Source: JACDDK01 sp041747155
Lineage (GTDB): Bacteria > Actinomycetota > Rubrobacteria > Rubrobacterales > Rubrobacteraceae
NCBI GenBank assembly: GCA_041747155.1
Contig: JBGTFQ010000130.1
Coordinates: forward strand, 1 to 5,152
Reading direction: 5' to 3'
Length of the DNA: 5,152 nucleotides
Shown here: positions 1 through 5,152 of the stretch, piece after piece
Layout: each line of letters starts with the position of its first letter
How positions within the stretch are numbered: position 1 is the first letter of the stretch
Program-made: the position numbers and the translations under genes
Notes under the pieces: generated by a model
Database searches by the model: none
What the model saw: only the letters and a program-made list of their open reading frames with translations
Told to the model about the DNA's origin: nothing

Positions 1-1
1 C

Positions 2-148
2 ACCGAACGGACTATCGAGCCGAACGCGGAGGCCCATGAGGCATACCAGTTCTACGTGGATCGCTACGTGGAGACCTATCCGCAGATGAAAGAATCCATG
101 CACAAAATGTCCCGGCACGAGGCGAGCAGCGACAAGGAGGAGAAGTAA
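2..148 (+). CDS. FGGY-family carbohydrate/polyol kinase, C-terminal fragment (partial)
   Basis: Only the last 48 codons are visible; the reading frame enters from the left edge and stops at TAA 146-148. The peptide has an Ala/Glu start, then a helix with regularly spaced aromatics (AYQFYVDRYVETYPQMK), then a charged tail ending in KEEK. A proline/acidic turn followed by a 'Y..fv..Y...Y..mk..m' helix is how many FGGY kinases (xylulokinase, ribulokinase, glycerol and erythritol kinase relatives) end. FGGY kinases phosphorylate a sugar or polyol with ATP in the cytoplasm. The catalytic and sugar-binding parts lie outside the window, so the substrate cannot be named. The gene sits 3 bases upstream of a polyol dehydrogenase and carries that gene's ribosome binding site inside its final codons, so the two are surely co-transcribed. 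The family call rests on this short tail plus context. Confidence 0.68.
   Translation, partial: TERTIEPNAEAHEAYQFYVDRYVETYPQMKESMHKMSRHEASSDKEEK
134..140 (+). promoter_or_regulatory. Ribosome binding site for the GTG-start dehydrogenase
   Basis: AAGGAGG is a near-perfect Shine-Dalgarno sequence, 11 bases before the GTG at 152. It lies inside the last codons of the upstream FGGY kinase gene. It supports the GTG start and suggests translational coupling of the two genes. Confidence 0.8.
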
Positions 149-151
149 GAC

Positions 152-1195
152 GTGATCGGGGCTGTCTTTCACGGTCCCGGTCAGTTGGCTGTGGGGGAGG
201 TCTCGAAACCGGAGATCTCCCCGGACGAAGTTCTGGTGAAAGTTGGGGCCAACACGGTCTGTGGCACGGATGTCCGAATCCTGCGCGGAGAGAAAACCCG
301 TGGCATAGCTACACCCGTGATCCTCGGCCACGAACTCGCCGGACACATCGCCGAAGTCGGTCTGAATGTTGAGGGCTACGAGGTGGGAGCTCCGGTTGTG
401 ATGGCTCCAGCGATAGCCTGCCACCGCTGCTTTTTCTGCCAGCGAGGCATGGAGAACGTTTGTCTGAATAAGCGGATCGTGGGAAACATTGTGGATGGAG
501 GACTCGCCGAGTTCGTGCGCATCCCCGCCGATGCTGTTCGGGCTCGCAATCTTGTTTTGGCGGGGGAGGATCTGCCGCCGGAGCATCTGGCGTTGGCGGA
601 GCCGCTCGCTTGTTGTGTCAACGGTCAAAGAAACTACCGGGTTGATGTGGACGATGTGGTCTTGATCCTGGGTGCGGGGCCGATAGGTTTGTTTCATCTG
701 CAACTCGCGCTGCTGGCCGGAGCGCGTACCGTGATCGTGAGCAATCGCTCCGAAGCCCGCCGAAACTTCGCCACGGAACTAGGTGCTCACGTTACCGTGG
801 ACCCTACGAGCGAAGACTTGTGGCAAGCAGTCGCGGAGTACACCGATGGGCTTGGAGTAGATGTAGCCGTTATCTGTGTTGGGAAACCGTCGCTCGTCAA
901 TGACGCTCTGCGGGTGACGCGGAAAGGTGGCCGGGTCAACGTTTTTGCGGGGCTCGCGGGTGATGGATGGGCTGAGGTCGAAGCCAATCTGATCCACTAC
1001 AACGAGCTTGTGGTTACCGGAGCGTCGGACTCCCTGCGCCGCGACTACGAGACGGCGCTGCGTTTGATCGAATCCGGGCGCATCGACGCTCGTCGGATGA
1101 TTACGCATCGCTTCTCGCTCGGAGAGACAGAGAAGGCTATCGAGACCTCCGCCGCAGGCGTGGGGATAAAGGTGGCGGTTATGCCGGGTGAGTGA
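152..1195 (+). CDS. Zinc-dependent medium-chain polyol/alcohol dehydrogenase (sorbitol/threonine dehydrogenase-like)
   Basis: This 347-residue protein has the usual length of the zinc MDR family, which oxidises a secondary alcohol to a ketone using NAD(P)+ in the cytoplasm. Seen directly: the N-terminal GroES-like domain holds the catalytic zinc set Cys37 (VCGTD), His60-Glu61 (GHE) and Glu150 (AEPLAC). Cys90, Cys93, Cys96 and Cys104 form the structural-zinc lobe. The Rossmann domain has GAGPIG at 174-179. The acidic residue that normally ends the second beta strand and selects NAD is replaced by Asn198-Arg199 (VSNRS), with Arg203 nearby, which hints at NADP(H) use. The GHE motif and AEPLAC place it with sorbitol, galactitol and threonine dehydrogenase-type enzymes rather than ethanol dehydrogenases. 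The GTG start gives a normal N-terminus (MIGAVFHGPG) and has a strong ribosome site. Placed between two kinase genes, it probably makes a ketose from a polyol; glycerol, erythritol/threitol or a pentitol are all possible. Confidence 0.92.
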   Translation: MIGAVFHGPGQLAVGEVSKPEISPDEVLVKVGANTVCGTDVRILRGEKTRGIATPVILGHELAGHIAEVGLNVEGYEVGAPVVMAPAIACHRCFFCQRGMENVCLNKRIVGNIVDGGLAEFVRIPADAVRARNLVLAGEDLPPEHLALAEPLACCVNGQRNYRVDVDDVVLILGAGPIGLFHLQLALLAGARTVIVSNRSEARRNFATELGAHVTVDPTSEDLWQAVAEYTDGLGVDVAVICVGKPSLVNDALRVTRKGGRVNVFAGLAGDGWAEVEANLIHYNELVVTGASDSLRRDYETALRLIESGRIDARRMITHRFSLGETEKAIETSAAGVGIKVAVMPGE

Positions 1196-1231
1196 AATGT
1201 TACGCGCAATGACGATACTGGTTAGCGAAGA

Positions 1232-1238
1232 GAGGAAG
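1232..1238 (+). promoter_or_regulatory. Ribosome binding site for the DhaK-DhaL kinase
   Basis: The purine run GAGGAAG includes a GAGG core 8 bases before the ATG at 1244. It fixes the kinase start inside the 48-base gap after the dehydrogenase gene. Confidence 0.65.
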
Positions 1239-1243
1239 CGAAC

Positions 1244-2962
1244 ATGAAGAGAGTTATCCTAAACGACCCCAAAACTTTCAAAGACGATATGGTCGAAGGC
1301 TTTCTAGCGGCTAACGGTCGGTTCGTCAAGCGCGTGCCGGATGCTTCGGGAGTTATGGCCGTTGGTGCACCCGTCCAGGGGAAGGTTTCCGTCCTGATTG
1401 GGGGTGGATCGGGCCATTACCCGGCGTTCTGTGGTGTCGTCGGCCAGGGCTTCGCGGACGGAGCGGTGATCGGGGATATATTCACCAGCCCGTCGGGCGA
1501 ACAAGCCTACCGCTGCATGAAGGCTCTGGATGGCGGAGCCGGTCTACTCATGTCCTATGGCAACTACTCCGGCGATGTCCTGAACTTCGATGCAGCCCAG
1601 GATCGTTGCCGGGACGAAGGTATGGATGTCCGCACCGTCATAGTCACCGACGACGTAGCCTCCGCGCCCAAAGGCCAGGAACAAGAGCGGCGCGGCGTCG
1701 CCGGCGACCACTACGTCTTCAAGGTTGCCGGGGCGAGTGCCGCTCGCGGTGACGATCTTGACAGCGTCGAAGCTGTCGCTCAGAAGGCAAACGCCGCTAC
1801 TCGCAGCATGGGCATCGCTTTCGCCGGATGCACGCTACCAGGACAGAGCGAACCCTTGTTTACTGTTGAGCCGGGGACGATGGAGGTCGGCATGGGCGTC
1901 CACGGAGAGCCCGGCATCCAGACCGCCGAGTTGCTACCGGCGAGCGGCATAGCGGAGCTCCTAGTGGACGCGGTTCTCGGAGACGCTCCAGAGGGAGCCG
2001 GAAGCAAGGCCGCCGTAATGCTCAACGGTCTCGGCAGCACGAAATACGAGGAGTTGTTTGTCTTGTTCCGAGACGTAAATCGGCTTCTCGAAAGTAATGG
2101 CATCGAAGTTCATCATCCGCTTGTGGGAGAGCTAGTCACCTCGCTGGATATGGCTGGATGCTCGCTGACATTGATGTGGCTCGACGACGAACTGCAAGAG
2201 CTGCACGACGCGCCCGCCGCGACGCCCGCGTTTACGCAAGGCAGCATCGACCTGCCCCAAAGCTTGGGCAACGGCGCCTCCACTTCGGAGGCTTCGCCAA
2301 AAGACAATTCATCCAATGAAGACGACGAAGAGACGGAAGGTGGCGCGGTCGCCCTAGATGCGTTGGAGCGTGGTCTCGCGGCTCTGACGGAATCCGAGGA
2401 CGAATTGGGCAAGCTGGATGCGGCTGCGGGGGATGGGGATCACGGTTCTGGGATGGTCCGTGGAATGACCGCCGCTGTGGATGCTGGCCGAGGTGGAGGT
2501 ACTGCTGGCACTGTGCTCATGCGAGCTGGTACGGCCTTCTCGGGCGCGGCGGGTGGCGCGTCCGGGGCTCTTTATGGAGCCTGGATCTCAGCCATCGGCC
2601 AATCTCTCGGAGACAACGATAAACCCACCGTCGAAGACCTTCACGAAGCACTCAAGTCGTCACTCCACAAGCTGGAACAACTCGGAAAAGCCGGAACCGG
2701 CGACAAGACCATGATCGACACCCTAGAACCGTTCGTCCGCTCCTTCGGCAAAGCTGCCAACGGAGAAGCCTCACCTGCCGATGCCTGGGAGCAAGCGATT
2801 GCCGCCGCCGAAAAAGGTGCGGAGTCCACAGCCGATATGGTCAGCACTCGTGGCCGGGCCGCAAAACTCGGGGAACGCAGCCGCGGCCACAAAGACCCCG
2901 GCGCGGTCTCGATGCTCTACGTGCTGCGAGCAGCGGGCGAGGCGCTATCGGAGAAAAGATGA
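1244..2962 (+). CDS. Fused DhaK-DhaL ATP-dependent kinase (dihydroxyacetone kinase family, possibly erythrulose kinase-like)
   Basis: The 572-residue protein joins a DhaK substrate domain (about 1-322) to a DhaL ATP-binding domain (about 368-572). The two are connected by a 45-residue linker rich in Ser, Asp and Glu. In DhaK, GGGSGH at 53-58 (His58), Asp111 in the NYSGD motif and His220 in GVHGEPG match the substrate-site residues; His220 is the position that holds the ketone as a covalent hemiaminal. In DhaL, Asp392, Asp397 and Asp399 (GDGDHG 396-401) bind the Mg-ATP. GGASGALYG at 437-445, GTGDKTM at 484-490 and GERSRGHKDPGA at 543-554 are also typical. A fusion of this kind uses ATP, not the PEP phosphotransferase partner DhaM. 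The usual 'KNYTGD' is GNYSGD here, and the following stretch (TDDVASAP, RRGVAGDHYVFK) resembles a branch I associate with ketotetrose kinases. Dihydroxyacetone, erythrulose or a related ketose are all possible substrates. The gene overlaps the next one by 4 bases. Confidence 0.93.
   Translation: MKRVILNDPKTFKDDMVEGFLAANGRFVKRVPDASGVMAVGAPVQGKVSVLIGGGSGHYPAFCGVVGQGFADGAVIGDIFTSPSGEQAYRCMKALDGGAGLLMSYGNYSGDVLNFDAAQDRCRDEGMDVRTVIVTDDVASAPKGQEQERRGVAGDHYVFKVAGASAARGDDLDSVEAVAQKANAATRSMGIAFAGCTLPGQSEPLFTVEPGTMEVGMGVHGEPGIQTAELLPASGIAELLVDAVLGDAPEGAGSKAAVMLNGLGSTKYEELFVLFRDVNRLLESNGIEVHHPLVGELVTSLDMAGCSLTLMWLDDELQELHDAPAATPAFTQGSIDLPQSLGNGASTSEASPKDNSSNEDDEETEGGAVALDALERGLAALTESEDELGKLDAAAGDGDHGSGMVRGMTAAVDAGRGGGTAGTVLMRAGTAFSGAAGGASGALYGAWISAIGQSLGDNDKPTVEDLHEALKSSLHKLEQLGKAGTGDKTMIDTLEPFVRSFGKAANGEASPADAWEQAIAAAEKGAESTADMVSTRGRAAKLGERSRGHKDPGAVSMLYVLRAAGEALSEKR
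2950..2953 (+). promoter_or_regulatory. Ribosome binding site for the HAD phosphatase
   Basis: GGAG, followed by AAAAG, lies 5 bases before the ATG at 2959, inside the end of the kinase gene. Together with the ATGA stop/start overlap at 2959-2962 it supports this start and translational coupling. Confidence 0.65.
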
Positions 2963-3837
2963 CCGGAGAAAACCCACCGCGCCCGACTGCGGAGGTTACG
3001 ACCCCCGACCGCCTCTACGAGGGCTATGTCTTCGATCTGGACGGTACGATCTACCTGGGCGACGAACTACTGCCTGGCGCGAAACGCCTCATCGAGACCC
3101 TGCGCGATAACGGCAAAAAGGTCGTCTTCCTCTCCAACAACCCCACCAAAGACCCGCAGATGTACTCCGAGAAACTAACTAAGCTCGGGCTACCGACACC
3201 AAAAGAAGAGACGGTAAACACCGTAGTAACGATGACGCAGTGGCTTTTGCAGAATCATCCTGATGCGGTCGTCTATCCAATCGCTGAGGAGCCGCTGAAG
3301 AACGCGCTGCGGGATGCTGGGATAGAGATGTCCGAAGATCCGGAAGAAATAGATATTGTTATAGCGTCCTACGATCGCACTTTCGAGTACAAAAAACTCC
3401 AGGTCGCCTTCGACGCCATCTGGTTCTACGAGCGAGCCTTTCTGGTGACGACGAATCCGGATCGCTACTGTCCGTTCCCCGGTGGCCGAGGCGAGCCCGA
3501 TGCGGCGGCGATAGTCGCGGCTATAGAAGCGTGTACGGGCGCGAAGTGTCAGGTCAACGTCGGGAAACCGGACCCGATCATGCTAAAGACCATCACAGAG
3601 ATGGTCGGCCTGGACCCCACGGAGTGCGTAATGACCGGCGACCGCCTATACACCGAGATCCGGATGGCCCTCAATGCCGGAATGCCCTCCGCTGTCGTGT
3701 TTACTGGCGAAACGACTCCGGAGATGCTGGAACAAGAATCGGAAGAGAACCGGCCCGAATTTGTCCTGGATCGCATAGACAGGCTGATCCCGCAGAAAAT
3801 GTGGGAGGAGCTTGGCTGGAGCTCCGACGATGAATGA
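2959..3837 (+). CDS. HAD-superfamily (subfamily IIA, NagD-like) sugar-phosphate phosphatase
   Basis: The 292-residue protein has all four HAD motifs. Motif I is DLDGT at 26-30 (nucleophile Asp26, acid/base Asp28). Motif II is SNN at 59-61. Motif III is the lysine of VGKPDP (Lys203). Motif IV is GDRLYTEI at 227-234 (Asp228, with Glu233 where Asp is more usual). The roughly 110-residue insert between motifs II and III is the alpha/beta C2 cap typical of NagD, phosphoglycolate/glycerol-3-phosphate phosphatase and pNPPase-like enzymes, and it holds substrate specificity. The family hydrolyses phosphate esters of small sugars and polyols in the cytoplasm. About 20 residues precede the usual family N-terminus, but the ATGA overlap with the kinase gene and the GGAG site favour this start. 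Located between a ketose kinase and a G1P dehydrogenase, it may hydrolyse glycerol phosphate or another polyol phosphate, or clean up dead-end phosphate esters. The actual substrate cannot be read from sequence. Confidence 0.92.
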   Translation: MTGENPPRPTAEVTTPDRLYEGYVFDLDGTIYLGDELLPGAKRLIETLRDNGKKVVFLSNNPTKDPQMYSEKLTKLGLPTPKEETVNTVVTMTQWLLQNHPDAVVYPIAEEPLKNALRDAGIEMSEDPEEIDIVIASYDRTFEYKKLQVAFDAIWFYERAFLVTTNPDRYCPFPGGRGEPDAAAIVAAIEACTGAKCQVNVGKPDPIMLKTITEMVGLDPTECVMTGDRLYTEIRMALNAGMPSAVVFTGETTPEMLEQESEENRPEFVLDRIDRLIPQKMWEELGWSSDDE

Positions 3838-3881
3838 ATCTCGGGATTTTCGGGTAAACGAAATGTACTCCAATAGTGAAC

Positions 3882-3886
3882 GGGAG
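3882..3886 (+). promoter_or_regulatory. Ribosome binding site for the G1P dehydrogenase-like gene
   Basis: GGGAG lies 6 bases before the ATG at 3893, in the 55-base gap after the phosphatase gene. It fixes the start of the last gene. The gap shows no terminator-like hairpin with a T-run. Confidence 0.7.
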
Positions 3887-3892
3887 TAACGC

Positions 3893-5152
3893 ATGACGGA
3901 AAGCAAGATCCAATCAGCCTTAAAGAGCGCGACCGATACCCAACACGTCATCATTGGAGAGAACGTACTCTCATCTGTAAACGACATCTTCACCGAAAGC
4001 TTCGGCGACGCGAAAGCCGTTGTTGTAACCGACGAGAACGAGTTCGAGGTAGCGGGCAAAGAAGTCCAGCGACTCCTGGAGGAAGCCGGACGTGAGACCG
4101 TGGAGCCGTACATATTCCCGAGTGATCCACCGCTGTACGCAGACTACGCGAGTATCGAGAAGCTCATTGAATCGCTTCGCGAGCACGAGGCCATCCCGGT
4201 AGCCGTTGGCTCAGGGACGCTGAACGATATCGCCAAACGAGCCGCCTACGAGTGCGACCGTCCGTACATGAACGTCGCAACCGCCGCTTCGATGGACGGC
4301 TATACGGCGTTCGGTGCGTCCATCGAGTATGAGGGAGCCAAGCAGACATTGACGTGTCCCGCGCCTCGGGCTGTGTTGGCGGATGTGGGGATCTTGGTGG
4401 GTGCGCCGAAAGATATGACCGCCGCCGGTTACGCCGATCTGCTCGGCAAGGTCACTGCAGGGGCGGATTGGTTGGTCGCCGATGCGTTAGAAATCGAGAA
4501 GATACATCAGGTTGGGTGGGACCTCGTGCAGGACGATCTGCGTTCCTGGATCTCCAAACCAAACGAGTTACGTGAGGGCGACGGGGATGCGATGGACGGC
4601 CTGATCGAAGGTCTAGTAATGTCCGGCCTCTCCATTCAGGCGTACCAATCTTCTCGAACAGCTTCCGGTGCAGAGCATCAATTCAGCCATCTCTGGGAAG
4701 GCGAAGGTCTGGGCCGCGACCGAAATCCACCGCTCTCCCACGGCTTCAAGGTCGGGCTGGGTTCCATAGCCGTCGCCGCTCTCTTCGAACGTGTGCTGGA
4801 ACGCGACCTGACGAACCTCGACGTAGAAGCCATCAAAAGTGAGTGGCCTTCCGCAGCAGAGGTTGAAGAGAGAGTTCGGGCGGCTCACAATCCACCGCTC
4901 GAAGATCCCGCCGTAAAGCAAGCACTCTCTAAGCACCTGAGCAAAGATGAACTAGGCGAGCGACTGGAGACCATCCAACAGATCTGGCCGGAGCTGCGCG
5001 AGAAGGTGCGAGAACAGTTGATGTCAGCGGCGGAGTTGCGGGAGATGTTGAGGGAGGCTGGTTGTCCGACGAGTCCCGAGGAGATCGGGCTGAGCAGCGA
5101 AGACTTCAAGGCCACATATCGGAGAGCGCAGATGATCCGGAGTCGTTACACG
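3893..5152 (+). CDS. sn-glycerol-1-phosphate dehydrogenase (AraM/EgsA) family protein, 3' end cut by window
   Basis: The frame runs open for 420 codons and is still open at the last base, so the C-terminus is missing, probably only a short part of it (bacterial AraM is about 390-400 residues). The fold is that of iron-type dehydrogenases and dehydroquinate synthase. Seen directly: the NAD(P)-binding turn GSGTLND at 106-112; the substrate-side segment ATAASMDGYTA around 129-138; and the three metal ligands Asp182 (YADLLGK), His262 (SGAEHQFSH) and His283 (LSHGFK). All are conserved in the G1PDH family, which interconverts dihydroxyacetone phosphate and glycerol-1-phosphate. Archaea use this for membrane lipids; Bacillus AraM does the same reaction with Ni2+. 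Sitting in a polyol kinase/dehydrogenase operon, this copy may instead oxidise a polyol phosphate in catabolism. Dehydroquinate synthase is unlikely because the SGAEH..SH signature is that of G1PDH. The ATG start has a good GGGAG site. Confidence 0.9.
   Translation, partial: MTESKIQSALKSATDTQHVIIGENVLSSVNDIFTESFGDAKAVVVTDENEFEVAGKEVQRLLEEAGRETVEPYIFPSDPPLYADYASIEKLIESLREHEAIPVAVGSGTLNDIAKRAAYECDRPYMNVATAASMDGYTAFGASIEYEGAKQTLTCPAPRAVLADVGILVGAPKDMTAAGYADLLGKVTAGADWLVADALEIEKIHQVGWDLVQDDLRSWISKPNELREGDGDAMDGLIEGLVMSGLSIQAYQSSRTASGAEHQFSHLWEGEGLGRDRNPPLSHGFKVGLGSIAVAALFERVLERDLTNLDVEAIKSEWPSAAEVEERVRAAHNPPLEDPAVKQALSKHLSKDELGERLETIQQIWPELREKVREQLMSAAELREMLREAGCPTSPEEIGLSSEDFKATYRRAQMIRSRYT

Noticed and set aside
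419..463. Cysteine cluster (Cys90, 93, 96, 104) that could suggest an iron-sulfur site
   Set aside because: Spacing C-x2-C-x2-C-x7-C in this position is the standard structural zinc lobe of MDR dehydrogenases.
1196..1243. Promoter in the gap before the kinase (GATACT at 1214-1219 as a -10)
   Set aside because: No -35-like hexamer at a suitable distance; the gap is short and fits an internal operon spacer.
2253..2292. The two linker hairpins as an intrinsic terminator
   Set aside because: No T-run follows, and they lie inside a continuous, intact reading frame.
376..2892. Several long minus-strand and off-frame open frames (for example 779-1108, 1780-2103 and 2113-2412 on the minus strand)
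   Set aside because: They lie wholly inside genes with clear family motifs, have low-complexity Ser/Arg/Pro-rich translations and lack good ribosome sites; they are shadows of codon bias.
3838..3892. Terminator or promoter in the 55-base gap before the G1PDH-like gene
   Set aside because: No stable inverted repeat followed by a T-run, and no paired -35/-10; read-through is the simpler view.
3531..4186. Off-frame plus-strand frame 3531-3833 and minus-strand frames 3549-3776, 3646-4113 and 3971-4186
   Set aside because: They are contained in, or span, the phosphatase and G1PDH-like genes; they have no recognisable domain, and their frames conflict with strongly supported proteins.
3893..5152. 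3-dehydroquinate synthase as the identity of the last gene
   Set aside because: Same superfamily, but the SGAEH..SH and SHG metal motifs and the GSGTLND turn are those of G1PDH/AraM, and no aromatic-pathway gene is nearby.

Overview
The window is a compact, single-strand (+) metabolic gene run from a bacterium. By eye it is moderately GC-rich, with good Shine-Dalgarno sequences before each gene. Protein style (acidic, Arg/Glu-rich), regular use of the ATA isoleucine codon, and this gene content fit a Gram-positive or deep-branching actinobacterial/Chloroflexota-like organism, with Rubrobacter relatives as one possibility. This placement is a low-confidence inference, because no rRNA or marker gene is present.

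Layout: (1) positions 2-148, the C-terminal end of a probable FGGY carbohydrate/polyol kinase; (2) 152-1195, a zinc-dependent medium-chain polyol/alcohol dehydrogenase starting at GTG; (3) 1244-2962, a fused DhaK-DhaL ATP-dependent dihydroxyacetone/ketotetrose-type kinase; (4) 2959-3837, a NagD-like HAD-IIA sugar phosphatase overlapping the kinase by ATGA; (5) 3893 to the window end, an sn-glycerol-1-phosphate dehydrogenase (AraM/EgsA) homologue that is still open at base 5152. Gaps are 3, 48, -4 and 55 bases, and I see no convincing terminator or promoter between genes. The set is therefore most likely part of one operon that continues beyond both edges.

Working model (inference): the cluster handles short polyols or ketoses. 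The zinc dehydrogenase would oxidise a polyol to a ketose, and the DhaK-DhaL kinase would phosphorylate that ketose. The FGGY kinase and the G1PDH-like enzyme could form a second branch (polyol to polyol phosphate to keto-phosphate such as DHAP). The HAD phosphatase could remove stray phosphate esters or release a polyol. Taken literally as glycerol enzymes, the activities would form an energy-wasting loop between glycerol, DHA, DHAP and glycerol-1-phosphate, so at least some of them probably act on other substrates. The kinase motifs look closer to the erythrulose-kinase-like branch than to classical glycerone kinase. There is no mobile element, CRISPR array, RNA gene or clearly new defence-type system here; the interest lies in the unusual enzyme combination.
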